Positions 17,902-27,883 are shown, numbered from the stretch's first letter. The stretch: DNA of 64,000 nt from an uncultured beta proteobacterium (GCA_903838565.1 CAILZB010000051.1:62001-126000), one strand, 5' to 3'. The notes: generated by a model from the letters alone, not told the origin. Program-made: numbers and translations.

Positions 17902-19482
17902 CTAGCGCCATTCGACGGCGCCGAAATCGCCGCCGCCATCGTAGCTATAGAAGACGCCGATGGTCGATCTCTCCTGGGTCCCGTTACCCATGAACGAATA
18001 GGTCGCGTCGCGACGGTTCCACAGGTATTTGACGGCGACTGAATGCTGCTTGGCAATCCGCATCGTCAACGACAGGTCGGCGCGGGCAATGTTGTCACGC
18101 CCGCCCGTGCCGCCGGAGCCGACATGGCTCACAAAGTACTCGCGCGCCGTCCCGTCCAGGGCCACCCGGTTGCCGAAAATGAAGCGCATCGCCATCAGGG
18201 CCTGGGGCGCCACACCATAGTGGTATTCGTCCGTGGGGCCGCCATGAAGGGTGCCGACGGCCGCGTAGCCCATGCCCAGCATCGTCGTTCCCTGCAGCGC
18301 AATATCCTGCGACAGCCACCACTGGGCTGTTGTGCCGAGCGATAGCGCGGTGCTCGATATGCGGTAGGTTTGGGGGGCGATGTAGTCGTAACTGCCATAC
18401 AGGCCCCAGATGCCACGCAGGTCACGCCCTTTTTCGTATTTCGCTCCCAGCAGCATTCCGCGCGTCAGGATATTCTCGAATACGTTGGCGCTCGAGGCGG
18501 TCGCCTGAAACGCAAAGTAGTCGAAGGGCCGGGTGTATTCGTATCCGGTTTGGCCGGGCAATCCATAGTCCATGGTGTAGTCCGCCAGGACCTCATTGGA
18601 TTTCTGGATGGTCGAGGTTCCCTGGACGGTGTGCGTGGCCGCACTCAAACCCAACTGCAAACGGCCGTAGTAGAAGGCACCACGACTCGAGAACACCGGC
18701 CTGAATCGCTCGCCAAACGCGAGTCGATTGAATCCGCTCGAGGGCGAAATGGCCGCAGAGGCAACTTCACGCCAGAACCTGGGCAGGCCGTAGTCCTGCT
18801 CAAGCACCAGACTCGACATCCGGAACAGCGCCTCGCCCAGAAAGGTCCCTGCGATGCCACTGGCCACCTGGTCGTTGATCGCCGGCCGGGTCTTTTCGCC
18901 GGCGATTTCCCAAGCGGCGCTGCCGAGAAAAGCATAACCCGCCGATTCCCAATAACCGAGCCCGGCAGAGCGCGCGAACCCGTGGTACATCGATCCCTGG
19001 TAGGGGTGCCCAAACTGGTTCACCGCGTAGGGATCGTTGTCGGTAGCCCATTTTCCGCGCAGGTTGCTGCGGATCGACGCTGCGGTGACATCGTAGTCCT
19101 TGCTGCCGCTGAATTGATGGTTGAAACGGTTCAGCATGAAGTCGAAGCCCAGGATCTCCATCGCCGGTATCGCATAACTCTGGTTTGCGCCGAATTCCGG
19201 TTCGGACGCCACGACGCCAGGTTGGCTCAGGTTTGCCGCGGTCGAATCCCCCGACTGCGCGAGCAGGGTCGGGGGCAGGCGCAGTGACGGCTCGCCAAGC
19301 CCGGGTCGCTGCGCCGGCGCAGGCGGCAGGACTGCGCTGGCGTAGGCGTCTGGCCAGACACCGGCCGAATTCCAAAAGAGCGCTGAAGGCTCGGCGTCAG
19401 CGCCGAGTGCGCAGGTCGAGCAAAGCGCCAAAGCCACTCCCTGAGCCACCCAACTGGCGCGGTGTGCATGTGCTGTTTCCAC
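17902..19482 (-). CDS. DUF3943 outer-membrane protein
   Basis: 526-residue secreted protein. The signature of DUF3943 is clear: FGHPYQGSMYHGFARSAGLG followed by YWESAGYAFLGSAAWEI. The rest is rich in alternating aromatic and polar residues and ends in WR, consistent with a beta-barrel. The GTG at 19482 is preferred because GAAGGGAA lies upstream at good spacing and it begins a normal signal peptide ending in ALGADAEP; the longer frame to 19542 adds an implausible basic leader. Function is unknown; the gene converges on the MipA/OmpV gene. Confidence 0.8.
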   Translation of the reverse strand: METAHAHRASWVAQGVALALCSTCALGADAEPSALFWNSAGVWPDAYASAVLPPAPAQRPGLGEPSLRLPPTLLAQSGDSTAANLSQPGVVASEPEFGANQSYAIPAMEILGFDFMLNRFNHQFSGSKDYDVTAASIRSNLRGKWATDNDPYAVNQFGHPYQGSMYHGFARSAGLGYWESAGYAFLGSAAWEIAGEKTRPAINDQVASGIAGTFLGEALFRMSSLVLEQDYGLPRFWREVASAAISPSSGFNRLAFGERFRPVFSSRGAFYYGRLQLGLSAATHTVQGTSTIQKSNEVLADYTMDYGLPGQTGYEYTRPFDYFAFQATASSANVFENILTRGMLLGAKYEKGRDLRGIWGLYGSYDYIAPQTYRISSTALSLGTTAQWWLSQDIALQGTTMLGMGYAAVGTLHGGPTDEYHYGVAPQALMAMRFIFGNRVALDGTAREYFVSHVGSGGTGGRDNIARADLSLTMRIAKQHSVAVKYLWNRRDATYSFMGNGTQERSTIGVFYSYDGGGDFGAVEWR

Positions 19483-19869
19483 GGTTGTTCCCTTCGTGTC
19501 GTGTCGCCGGGCGAGTCTTCGGTGGACAGTGCGCTGGAGCAACCGAGGACCGAGAAAGATGAAAGAGTTGGCGACTGCTTGTCAATCTAGCAGCTACAAA
19601 TATTCCGTCTGTGCGCTGCAGCACATAGGATGGTTTGGACAGTGCCAGATGAAGTCGCGCGGACAACGACTTCAGTGCGCTGCACGACACCCGCTGTGTT
19701 CAATCGGGGCAAGGGTGAGTGAGAGCCCATTCTGGCGAGTAACTCAGGTTGCTGATTCCGCGTCGCATAGATGTTTGCGCTCTTAGGAATCTACTTTTCA
19801 GTCGTTTGAGTTTTCCACACTGGCCTTTAGAGTCCGTTGCTCCAACGAATACTCGCCAACGAAAAACTC
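19483..19869. other. Divergent intergenic region upstream of the sulfur gene set
   Basis: 387 bases between the DUF3943 gene and the flavin monooxygenase, less GC-rich than its flanks. No gene is convincing. It should hold the promoter of the monooxygenase-metY-cysB-like operon, but I cannot place boxes with confidence. Confidence 0.5.
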
Positions 19870-21240
19870 ATGACGAAACCCAAAAGACAAATTCATCTCG
19901 GCGCCTTTCTGCAAGGCGTTGGCCACCATCTGGCGGCGTGGCGACATCCGGACGTGGACCCGGCCGGTGCCGTGCGCTTGAGCCACTTCAAGAGTCTGGC
20001 GCGCATCGCCGAGGCCGCCAAGTTCGACGCCATCTTCTTTGCCGACAACGTGGGCCTGCCCGACGCGCCGCCCGCAGTCCAGACCAAGGCGGCGTTGCCG
20101 TATTACTTCGAACCACTGCTGTTGCTGTCGGCGCTGGCGGGCGTGACACAGCGCATCGGCCTCGTGGCCACGGTGTCCAGTACCTATCTGCCGCCCTACC
20201 ATCTGGCGCGCAAGTTCGCCACGCTGGACCAGATCAGTGGCGGGCGCGCGGGCTGGAACCTGGTGACCTCGGGCTCGGATTTCGAGGCGCGCAACTTCGG
20301 CCTGGATCAGCAGATTGCCCATGCCTCGCGCTACGAGAGGGCGCGCGAATACGTGGACGTGGTCAAGGGCCTGTGGGACAGCTGGGAGGACGATCCCTAC
20401 CTGTTCGACCAGGCCGGTGGCCGCTTCTATGACACGGGCAAACTGCACCGCCTGGCGCATCAGGGAACGCACTACTCGGTGCACGGCGCGCTCCAGATCG
20501 AGCGCCCGGTGCAGGGCTACCCGGTGCTGGTGCAGGCCGGCTCTTCCGGCGACGGACAGGACCTGGCCGCTGCCACCGCCGAGTTGGTGTTCACGGCCCA
20601 GCAGACGGTGGAGGATGCACGCGCTTTCTACAGCAGCCTGAAGGGGCGGCTCGCGCGCTTCGGTCGCAGCCCGGACTCGGTCAAGGTGCTGCCGGGAATC
20701 TCGCCGGTGATCGGACGCACTTTCAGCGAAGCGCAAGAAAAATACGAAGAGCTGCAGGCGCTGATCGATCCGGCCATCGGCTTGGGCCTGATCTCGGGCT
20801 TCCTGGGCGGCTTCGATTTCTCGCCTTATCCGCTGGATGGTCCGGTGCCCGAGCTGCCCAAGACCGAGGGCTGGCAAAGCCGCCAGGACCTGTTCATCTC
20901 CCTGGCGCGCAGGGAGAATCTGACCGTGCGCCAGCTGTACCAGCGCATCGCCTCGGCCCGCGGTCACCTGACTGTGGTCGGCACGGCGGAGTCGATTGCC
21001 GACCAGATGGAGCACTGGTTCAACACTGGTGCGGCCGACGGCTTCAACGTGATGGCGCCGACGCTGCCGCACGGCCTGACCGAGTTCGCGCAGACCGTGA
21101 TTCCCGAGCTGCAGCGCCGCGGCCTGTTCCGCACCGAATACAGCGGCCACACGCTGCGCGAGCACCTCGGTCTGGCGCGGCCGGCACACCCCTCATCCGT
21201 TTCTCAATCCATCAACCTCAAGGAAGCAAGCTATGTCTGA
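19870..21240 (+). CDS. FMN-dependent monooxygenase, NtaA/SnaA/DszA family
   Basis: 456-residue luciferase-fold class-C monooxygenase using FMNH2 from a separate reductase. Motifs include RQIHLGAFLQGVGHHLAAWR near the start, KFDAIFFADNVG, the flavin-site region GLVATVSSTYLPPYHLARKF, SGGRAGWNLVTS, and PVLVQAGSSGDGQDLAA. Members oxidise nitrilotriacetate, EDTA or dibenzothiophene sulfone and other organosulfur compounds. The stop overlaps the metY start by eight bases, and a CysB-type regulator follows, so an organosulfur substrate yielding sulfite or sulfide is likely. ATG at 19870 starts the conserved region; the ribosome site is weak. The SsuE-like reductase at 8362 is a possible partner. Confidence 0.9.
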   Translation: MTKPKRQIHLGAFLQGVGHHLAAWRHPDVDPAGAVRLSHFKSLARIAEAAKFDAIFFADNVGLPDAPPAVQTKAALPYYFEPLLLLSALAGVTQRIGLVATVSSTYLPPYHLARKFATLDQISGGRAGWNLVTSGSDFEARNFGLDQQIAHASRYERAREYVDVVKGLWDSWEDDPYLFDQAGGRFYDTGKLHRLAHQGTHYSVHGALQIERPVQGYPVLVQAGSSGDGQDLAAATAELVFTAQQTVEDARAFYSSLKGRLARFGRSPDSVKVLPGISPVIGRTFSEAQEKYEELQALIDPAIGLGLISGFLGGFDFSPYPLDGPVPELPKTEGWQSRQDLFISLARRENLTVRQLYQRIASARGHLTVVGTAESIADQMEHWFNTGAADGFNVMAPTLPHGLTEFAQTVIPELQRRGLFRTEYSGHTLREHLGLARPAHPSSVSQSINLKEASYV

Positions 21241-22528
21241 AACCTGGAAATTTGAAACGCAGTCCGTGCACGCGGGCTATTCGCCCGACCCCACGACCAA
21301 GGCCGTGGCGGTGCCGATCTATCAGACCGCCGCCTATGCTTTCGACAGCGCGCAGCACGGTGCCGATCTGTTCGACCTGAAGGTGCCGGGCAACATCTAC
21401 ACCCGCATCATGAATCCAACGCAGGACGTGCTGGAAAAGCGCGTGGCAGCGCTTGAAGGCGGGCTCGCGGCGCTGGCCGTGGCCTCGGGCCAGGCCGCGG
21501 TGACCTACGCCATCCAGACCATCGCCGAAGCGGGCGACAACATCGTCGCCTCCACGGCCTTGTACGGCGGGACCTACAACCTGCTGGCGCACACGCTGCC
21601 GCTGTCGGGCATCAGCACGCGCTTCGCGGACCACCGCGATCCGGCCAGCTTCGAGCCGCTGATCGACGCCCGAACCAAGGCCATCTTTGTCGAGTCGCTG
21701 GGTAATCCTCAGGGCAACGTGACCGACATCGCGCGCATCGCCGAAATAGCGCATCGCCACGGCGTGCCGCTGATCGTGGACAACACCGTGGCCACGCCCT
21801 ACCTGCTGCGCCCGATCGAGCACGGCGCCGACATCGTGGTGCATTCGCTCACCAAATACCTGGGCGGCCACGGCACCACGATTGGCGGCGTGATCGTTGA
21901 TTCGGGCAAGTTCCCGTGGGCACAGCATAAGGAACGCTTCAAGCGTCTGAACGAGCCCGACGTGAGCTACCACGGCGTGGTCTACACCGAAGCGCTGGGC
22001 CCGGCGGCCTACATCGGCCGCGCCCGCGTCGTGCCGCTGCGCAACACCGGTGCGGCGATCTCGCCGTTCAATGCCTTCCTGATCCTACAGGGCATAGAGA
22101 CGCTGGCGCTGCGCATGGAACGCATCACCGAGAACGCGCTCAAGGTGGCGCAGTTTCTACAGCAGCACCCCAAGGTGGGTTGGGTCAATTTCGCCGCGCT
22201 GCCGAACCATCCCGACCACGCGTTGGCGCAAAAATATCTGGGTGGCAAGGCCTCGGGTTTGCTCACCTTTGGCGTCAAGTCCAAGGCGGGCGAGGCTCGT
22301 GCAGCAGGTGCGCGTTTCCTGGATGCGCTCCAACTTTTCACGCGCCTGGTCAACATCGGCGACGCCAAGTCGCTGGCCACGCACCCGGCCTCGACCACGC
22401 ACCGCCAACTCTCGCCCGAAGAGCTTATCAAGTCGGGCGTGCCCGAAGACGCGGTGCGACTGTCGATCGGCATCGAGCACATCGACGACCTGCTGGCGGA
22501 TTTGCAGCAAGCGCTGGAGGCGGTTTGA
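21233..22528 (+). CDS. metY: O-acetylhomoserine sulfhydrylase
   Basis: 431-residue PLP enzyme of the Cys/Met metabolism family that makes homocysteine from O-acetylhomoserine and sulfide. The N-terminus [17 protein letters not shown] and the PLP-lysine region [18 protein letters not shown] (Lys near residue 207) are canonical, and the length fits MetY rather than the shorter MetB/MetZ. AAGGAAG lies before the ATG. It overlaps the upstream flavin monooxygenase by eight bases and is followed after seven bases by a CysB-like regulator, suggesting direct capture of sulfur released by the monooxygenase into methionine synthesis. Confidence 0.95.
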   Translation: MSETWKFETQSVHAGYSPDPTTKAVAVPIYQTAAYAFDSAQHGADLFDLKVPGNIYTRIMNPTQDVLEKRVAALEGGLAALAVASGQAAVTYAIQTIAEAGDNIVASTALYGGTYNLLAHTLPLSGISTRFADHRDPASFEPLIDARTKAIFVESLGNPQGNVTDIARIAEIAHRHGVPLIVDNTVATPYLLRPIEHGADIVVHSLTKYLGGHGTTIGGVIVDSGKFPWAQHKERFKRLNEPDVSYHGVVYTEALGPAAYIGRARVVPLRNTGAAISPFNAFLILQGIETLALRMERITENALKVAQFLQQHPKVGWVNFAALPNHPDHALAQKYLGGKASGLLTFGVKSKAGEARAAGARFLDALQLFTRLVNIGDAKSLATHPASTTHRQLSPEELIKSGVPEDAVRLSIGIEHIDDLLADLQQALEAV

Positions 22529-22535
22529 ACGGCTC

Positions 22536-23477
22536 ATGAATTTTCAACAACTTCGCTCCATCCGCGAGACGGTGCGCTGCGGCTTCAACCTGACGGAAGT
22601 CGCAGCGATGCTGCACACCTCGCAGCCCGGCGTGAGCCGGCAGATCCGCGAGCTCGAACAGGAACTCGGGGTGGAGATCTTCGCCCGTGCCGGCAAGCGC
22701 CTCACGGGTCTCACCGCGCCCGGCGCAACACTGTTGCCGATCGTCGAACGCATGTTGCTGGAGGCCGAAAACCTGCGCCGCGCGGGCCAGGATTTCATCT
22801 CGCGCAGCGACGGTCGATTGTCGGTGGCGGCGACGCATTCGCAGGCGCGCTACGCGCTGCCGCACGTGGTGCGCGACTTTCGCACGCTCTTTCCCCAGGT
22901 CACACTGCACCTGCACCAGGGCACGCCCAAACAGGTGGCTGAAATGCTGCTCACGGGCGAGGCCGACATCGGCATCGCCACCGAGGCGCTGGCCTATTAC
23001 GAGCAACTGGTGACGCTGCCGTGCTACCGCTGGACACACAGCATCGTGGTGCCGCCGGGGCACACATTGCTGGAGCACACCGAGCCGGTGACGCTGCAGC
23101 AGCTGGTGGAGTACCCCATCATCACCTACGAGCTGGGGTACACCGGGCGCGCCCACCTGGATGACGCTTTTGCGCAGGTCGGCCTGCACCCGAACATCGT
23201 GCTCACCGCCATGGACGCGGACGTGATCAAGACCTATGTGGAGCTGGGCATGGGCGTGGGCATCGTGGCCTCGATTGCGCTGGACGCCGAGCGCGACCAG
23301 GCGCTGCGCATCCTGGATGCGCGCCATCTGTTCGAGCTCAACCTGACGCGCCTCGCGATACGCCGGGGCAACTGCCTGCGCGGCTATGCCTACAGCTTCA
23401 TCGAAACCTTTGTGCCCACGCTGGACCGCCAGGCGGTGGAGCGGGCGCTGGCCGGCCTGCCGGCGCTGGACGCCTGA
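22536..23477 (+). CDS. CysB/Cbl-like LysR regulator
   Basis: 313-residue LysR-type regulator. The N-terminal start MNFQQLRSIRETVRCGFNLT and the effector-domain motif VAATHSQARYALP are characteristic of the CysB/Cbl group, which senses sulfur status through O-acetylserine, N-acetylserine, sulfate or APS. ATG at 22536 starts this conserved sequence; the longer open frame upstream overlaps metY and is a shadow. It is cotranscribed with metY and the flavin monooxygenase, so it probably controls this operon and possibly others for sulfur scavenging. CysB itself versus a second paralogue (Cbl/SsuR) cannot be decided. Confidence 0.93.
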   Translation: MNFQQLRSIRETVRCGFNLTEVAAMLHTSQPGVSRQIRELEQELGVEIFARAGKRLTGLTAPGATLLPIVERMLLEAENLRRAGQDFISRSDGRLSVAATHSQARYALPHVVRDFRTLFPQVTLHLHQGTPKQVAEMLLTGEADIGIATEALAYYEQLVTLPCYRWTHSIVVPPGHTLLEHTEPVTLQQLVEYPIITYELGYTGRAHLDDAFAQVGLHPNIVLTAMDADVIKTYVELGMGVGIVASIALDAERDQALRILDARHLFELNLTRLAIRRGNCLRGYAYSFIETFVPTLDRQAVERALAGLPALDA

Positions 23478-23511
23478 ATCGCTCCGTGAAGGGCGCCGGC
23501 CGGCGTGCCGG

Positions 23512-24315
23512 CTACATCACGCTGTGCAGGAACTTCGCTGCTTCAATTGCAGATTGCTGGTCCGCCTGCGCGTCATAGGCCAGCGGCAGGTTGAACTGCT
23601 TGCCCTTCTCGGTGGCTTCCGGATTGGTGAAGGCATGGACCGCGCCAGGATAGACGAGGTAGCGGTAGTCCACGTTGGCCGCAGCCATCTCCTCCTTGAA
23701 GGCGACGATGGACGCCGGCTTGATGAACGGATCGGCTCCGCCGTTCTGCACCAATATCCGGGACTTCACCTTGCCAGCCGCCGCCGGCGCTGCGGCTGGC
23801 TCCAGCGAGGCGTGAAAGGCGGCAACGCCCTTGAGGTCCAGGCCGGCGCGCGCCATGTCCAGCACCACCGAGCCGCCGAAGCAATAGCCCATGGCACTGA
23901 TCTTCGATGCGTCCGTCGTGGCGTGTCGGGCCAGTGTGTCCTTCGCGGCGCTGAAGCGCGACACCATGGCCGACGGATTTTTGCTCACGGAGCCTGCCAG
24001 CGCACCAGCGTCCTTGGGGTTGTCTGCGGTCTTGCCGTCGCCGAACATGTCGGCAATGAATGCGGTATAGCCTTCGCTCGCCAGCTTGCGCGCCACGGTG
24101 TGGATGTGCTTGGTCACGCCCCACCATTCGTGCACGACGATGACGCCGGGCCGTTTGGCGCTGCTGGCGTCGTCGTACACGATGAAGCCCTTCATGACGG
24201 TGTCGCCGTCCTTGTAGCTGACGGCTTCTTCCTGGATCGCGGCAAATGCGGTGCTTCCCAGCAGCAGCGCGATGGCCGCGCCGGCGATGGTTGCAGACAG
24301 CCAATGTCGTTTCAT
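23512..24315 (-). CDS. Exported dienelactone hydrolase-family protein
   Basis: 267-residue alpha/beta hydrolase. The start at 24315 has AGGAGT upstream and gives a signal peptide ending TAFAAIQ, so the enzyme is periplasmic. The nucleophile is Cys in GYCFGG, with the acid in GGADPF and the His in GAVHAF, the Cys-Asp-His triad of the dienelactone hydrolase family. EWWGVTKHIHTVARKLASEG is a family segment. Substrate is unknown; periplasmic members are widespread and generally not tied to chlorocatechol degradation. The gene is convergent with the CysB-like gene and divergent from the EamA exporter. Confidence 0.9.
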   Translation of the reverse strand: MKRHWLSATIAGAAIALLLGSTAFAAIQEEAVSYKDGDTVMKGFIVYDDASSAKRPGVIVVHEWWGVTKHIHTVARKLASEGYTAFIADMFGDGKTADNPKDAGALAGSVSKNPSAMVSRFSAAKDTLARHATTDASKISAMGYCFGGSVVLDMARAGLDLKGVAAFHASLEPAAAPAAAGKVKSRILVQNGGADPFIKPASIVAFKEEMAAANVDYRYLVYPGAVHAFTNPEATEKGKQFNLPLAYDAQADQQSAIEAAKFLHSVM

Positions 24316-24490
24316 GGGGGACTCCTTGATTTCACGGATTGAACAAATGGGGAATGACGCCTGCCCGCTCCACGTGCAACGGCAGGGCGGGGGCGCGCCA
24401 CTGTAGCTGAAAACCCCTTTCCCCACAGGGACCGGTTTCTTTGCGCGCCGAGCGAATCGCCGGGGCGCGGGCATCGGTTATGTTCAGGGG

Positions 24491-25378
24491 ATGAATTCGC
24501 ACCGCTATTCCAGGGCCTTGCCGTTGCTCGCGGTGCTGGGCTCCGTCACCGCTTTGGGCATAGGCACCTCCTTTGCCAAACAGCTTTTCCCGCAGGTGGG
24601 TTCGCTGGGAACGACCGCCCTGCGCGTGGGTTTTTCGGCGCTGTTGCTGCTCGCGCTGTGGCGGCCCTGGCGCTGGCCGCTGTCGCGGGCCGACGCGGCC
24701 TCCATCCTGCGCTACGGCGTGGCGCTGGGCTTCATGAACCTGCTGTTCTACATGTCGCTGCGCACTATCCCGTTTGGCTTGGCGGTGGCGATCGAGTTCT
24801 CCGGGCCGCTGACGCTGGCGCTGATTTCCTCGCGCAGACCGGTGGATTTTCTGTGGCTGGCGCTGGCTGTAGCGGGGCTGGCCATGCTGCTGCCACTGGG
24901 TGCGGGCGCGACCGGACTCGACCCGCAGGGCGTGCTGTATGCGCTGGCCGCCGCCGTGTGCTGGGCTTCCTACATCGTGTTTGGCAAGCGGGTGGGTCAT
25001 CTGCGTTCGGGTCAATCCGTGGCGCTGGGACTGAGCGTGGCCGCGCTCGCCGTGGTTCCGTTTGGCGTGTGGCAGGCTGGAGCAGCCCTGCTCGAGCCGC
25101 GCATCCTGCTGTTCGGGCTGGGCGTGGCGGCCGTCTCCAGCGCGATCCCGATATCGCTGGAGATGGTGGCCCTGAAGCGCCTGCCCAAGGAGGCCTTCGG
25201 CATCATGTCCAGCATGGAGCCCGCGGTGGCGGCCTTGCTGGGCTTGCTGATGCTCGGTGAACACCTCAGCGGCATGCAGTGGGCGGCCATCGTCTGCACC
25301 ATGCTGGCCGCCGCCGGCAGCTCGTTCACCGCGCGTCGGGATCAGCCCGCAAGCGCGCCGGCAGAAGTGATGATGTAG
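24491..25378 (+). CDS. EamA/DMT-family exporter (RhtA-like)
   Basis: 295-residue ten-helix inner-membrane transporter with two EamA repeats. The second repeat shows the conserved SSAIPISLEMVALKRLP and SMEPAVAALLGLLMLGEHL motifs seen in RhtA, the threonine/homoserine exporter of E. coli, whose length matches. The first repeat contains IPFGLAVAIEFSGPL, again RhtA-like. An amino-acid efflux role is plausible; the substrate is not proven. The stop is six bases from that of the convergent patatin gene. Confidence 0.88.
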   Translation: MNSHRYSRALPLLAVLGSVTALGIGTSFAKQLFPQVGSLGTTALRVGFSALLLLALWRPWRWPLSRADAASILRYGVALGFMNLLFYMSLRTIPFGLAVAIEFSGPLTLALISSRRPVDFLWLALAVAGLAMLLPLGAGATGLDPQGVLYALAAAVCWASYIVFGKRVGHLRSGQSVALGLSVAALAVVPFGVWQAGAALLEPRILLFGLGVAAVSSAIPISLEMVALKRLPKEAFGIMSSMEPAVAALLGLLMLGEHLSGMQWAAIVCTMLAAAGSSFTARRDQPASAPAEVMM

Positions 25379-25384
25379 GTGGGG

Positions 25385-26641
25385 TCAGGCTTCGCGCTCG
25401 AACGGCTCCGGCGGCTGGTACCAGCCGAAGAAGTTGCGCACCTCTTCGCTCTGTGCGAGCGCGTCGGCGTAGCCCAGCGCCATCAACTCGCGCGTGTAGC
25501 CCGACTCGAACAGCAGGTAGCTGGCCAGGGCCGCGCCCTTGACGTCGGCCGCCTTGCTCGAGACGCCCAAGCCTCCGAGCATGGCGCGCACGGCCGGGGG
25601 CAGCAGCGCGACGTAGCGCGCCGCCATTTCATCCAGGCGCTGCGACGGCGAGATCACCAGCAACTCGATCGGACGCAGCGGGCTGGAGCGCTGGGCTTCC
25701 AGCGGAATCAGCGAGAGCGTGCGGTTGATGCGACGCATGCGCTCCACGTCCACCGCCAATGCGTCCAGGAAGATGTTCGACAGCGCATGTCCCGCGATCT
25801 GCGCCAGCGACGGATAGCCGTTCGCCTCCAGCTGCGCCGGCGGCAGCTTGGGCTCGTGCAGGCGTCCCGCGCCCACCACCAGCACGCGTTTGGCGCCCAG
25901 GTGAATCGCGCCCGCAATCGGCGCCGACTGGCGCATCGAGCCGTCGCCAAAGTATTCGGTGTGACCTTCCAGCTGCAGCGGCTTGGCCGGGAAGATGAAC
26001 GGGATCGCCGACGAGGCCAGCAGGTGCTCGATCGTGATGTGCCCGCGCACGCCAAAACGCTGCGAGCGCAGCCAGGGCTTGAGGTGGGACGCGCCCTCGA
26101 AGAAAGTCACGTGCTCGCCCGAGCTGTAGCTGGACGCGGTGATCGCCAGCGCCTGAACATGGCCCTGCTGGATCAGCTCGGGCAGCCGTGCCAGCGGCAC
26201 CATCCTTTCCAGCAGTTCGCTCAGCGGCGAGTTGTCCAAGAGTGAGCGCGGCCGCACGCGCCGCCACTTGGCCACGAGCCAGCCCAGCGACAACAGCGTC
26301 AGCCAGCGCGCGCCGCTGCGCATCACGCTGAGCGAATCGGAGCGGTAGACCTGCTCCGCAGAGAAGTCCTTCCAGACCTTGACGATGCGCCGCACCGCCG
26401 AGTCGAAGTCGTCGGCGCCGCAGGCCAGCGCCGCTGCATTGATGGCGCCGGCCGAGGTGCCCGTGATGATGGGAAAGGGGTTGCCGGTGTGCTGCGCGCC
26501 GCAGGCCTTGCGCAGGTCGGCGATGGCTTCGAGCACGCCCACCTGGTAGGCGGCGCGCGCGCCGCCACCGGTGAGCAGGAGGCCTGCGCGCTCGGTCTCG
26601 ACCGGGGGAAAGAGGGGGTTCATGGGGTTCATGGGGCTCAT
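25385..26641 (-). CDS. Patatin-like phospholipase
   Basis: 418-residue patatin-family acyl hydrolase. The oxyanion motif [11 protein letters not shown], the nucleophile elbow GTSAG (Ser near residue 62) and the catalytic-dyad Asp in [10 protein letters not shown] are all present, so it should be active on phospholipids or other lipids. The C-terminal half carries the DUF3336-like extension common in proteobacterial homologues. There is no signal peptide. The N-terminus begins with near-identical nine-base units encoding MSP-MNP-MNP, so three ATGs (26641, 26632, 26623) are in frame and the true start is uncertain. Confidence 0.9.
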   Translation of the reverse strand: MSPMNPMNPLFPPVETERAGLLLTGGGARAAYQVGVLEAIADLRKACGAQHTGNPFPIITGTSAGAINAAALACGADDFDSAVRRIVKVWKDFSAEQVYRSDSLSVMRSGARWLTLLSLGWLVAKWRRVRPRSLLDNSPLSELLERMVPLARLPELIQQGHVQALAITASSYSSGEHVTFFEGASHLKPWLRSQRFGVRGHITIEHLLASSAIPFIFPAKPLQLEGHTEYFGDGSMRQSAPIAGAIHLGAKRVLVVGAGRLHEPKLPPAQLEANGYPSLAQIAGHALSNIFLDALAVDVERMRRINRTLSLIPLEAQRSSPLRPIELLVISPSQRLDEMAARYVALLPPAVRAMLGGLGVSSKAADVKGAALASYLLFESGYTRELMALGYADALAQSEEVRNFFGWYQPPEPFEREA

Positions 26642-26660
26642 GGCGTATGGCGTCCATTAG

Positions 26661-26676
26661 ACCCGCAAATGCGGGT
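26661..26676. repeat. Hairpin in the divergent patatin/mrp promoter region
   Basis: ACCCGC and GCGGGT form a perfect stem around AAAT. A second, looser pair, AACCCCG (26704-26710) and CGGGGTT (26737-26743), lies between it and the mrp start. These may be regulatory or small repeat elements. Confidence 0.35.
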
Positions 26677-26782
26677 TCGGGGCCGCGCTGCGCCCTATGG
26701 GTAAACCCCGATTCGCCTGTTTCCAATAGGTTTAAGCGGGGTTGGCTAAACTCGCAGCACAACCCATTCTTTGGAACCCACA

Positions 26783-27874
26783 ATGACAGTGACCGCACAG
26801 GCCATCAACGACGCGCTCAAGAGCGTGATCGACCCCAATACCGGAGATGATTTCGTCACCAGTAAATCCATCAGGAACCTGAGCGTTTCCGACGGCGACG
26901 TGGCGTTTGACGTCGAGCTGGGCTACCCGGCCAAAAGCCAGATTCCCGGCTTTCGCAAGGCGCTGATCGAGGCGGCCAAGGGCGTGGCGGGCGTGAAGAA
27001 CGTCTCGGTGAATGTGGCCAGCAAGATCACCGCGCACGCGGTGCAGCGCGGTGTGGCGCTGCTGCCAAGGGTGAAGAACATCGTGGCCGTGGCCTCGGGC
27101 AAGGGCGGCGTGGGCAAGAGCACCACCGCCGTGAATCTGGCGCTGGCGCTGGCGGCCGAGGGTGCGAGCGTGGGCCTGCTGGACGCCGACATTTACGGCC
27201 CCAGCCTGCCGATGATGATGGGCATCACCGGGCGCCCCGAAAGCCTGGACGGAACCAACATGGAGCCGCTGGAGAACTTCGGCGTGCAGGTCATGTCGAT
27301 CGGTTTTCTGGTGGCGCAGGATGAAGCCATGATCTGGCGCGGCCCGATGGCCACGCAGGCGCTGGAGCAGCTGCTGCGCCAGACCAACTGGAAGGACCTG
27401 GACTATCTGATCGTTGACATGCCACCGGGCACCGGCGACATCCAGCTCACGCTGAGCCAGCGCGTGCCCATGACCGGCGCCGTGATCGTCACCACGCCGC
27501 AGGACATCGCGCTGCTCGATGCGCGCAAGGGCATCAAGATGTTCGAGAAGGTGGGCGTGCCGATCCTGGGGATCGTGGAGAACATGGCGGTGCACGTGTG
27601 CAGCCAGTGCGGCCACGTGGAGCACATCTTCGGCGCCGACGGCGGCAAGAAGATGGCCGCCGAATACAGCATGGACTATCTCGGTGCGCTGCCGCTGGAC
27701 ATGCAGATCCGCCTGCAGGCCGACTCCGGTCATCCCACCGTGGTGGCCGACCCGGACGGCGAAGTCGCAGGCATCTACAAGGCCGTGGCGCGTCAGGTGG
27801 CGGTGTCCATCGCCGCGAAGAACAAGGACTTTTCGTCCAAGTTCCCGAGCATCAAGATTTCCAAAGAAACCTGA
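26783..27874 (+). CDS. mrp: Mrp/ApbC Fe-S cluster carrier ATPase
   Basis: 363-residue P-loop NTPase of the Mrp/NBP35 family, which carries and transfers iron-sulfur clusters. It has an N-terminal MIP18-like (DUF59) domain (residues 1-85), a deviant Walker A GKGGVGKS near residue 106, DADIYGPSLP, MPPGTGDIQL, and the cluster-binding CSQC near residue 273. ATG at 26783 starts the conserved MIP18-like domain. It is a housekeeping gene, monocistronic, divergent from the patatin gene, and followed by the palindromic repeat at 27884. Confidence 0.96.
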   Translation: MTVTAQAINDALKSVIDPNTGDDFVTSKSIRNLSVSDGDVAFDVELGYPAKSQIPGFRKALIEAAKGVAGVKNVSVNVASKITAHAVQRGVALLPRVKNIVAVASGKGGVGKSTTAVNLALALAAEGASVGLLDADIYGPSLPMMMGITGRPESLDGTNMEPLENFGVQVMSIGFLVAQDEAMIWRGPMATQALEQLLRQTNWKDLDYLIVDMPPGTGDIQLTLSQRVPMTGAVIVTTPQDIALLDARKGIKMFEKVGVPILGIVENMAVHVCSQCGHVEHIFGADGGKKMAAEYSMDYLGALPLDMQIRLQADSGHPTVVADPDGEVAGIYKAVARQVAVSIAAKNKDFSSKFPSIKISKET

Positions 27875-27883
27875 AGCGCCGGG

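Noticed and set aside
18370..19287. Plus-strand 305-codon frame opposite the DUF3943 gene
   Set aside because: Antisense shadow; the minus-strand protein has a signal peptide and the DUF3943 signature.
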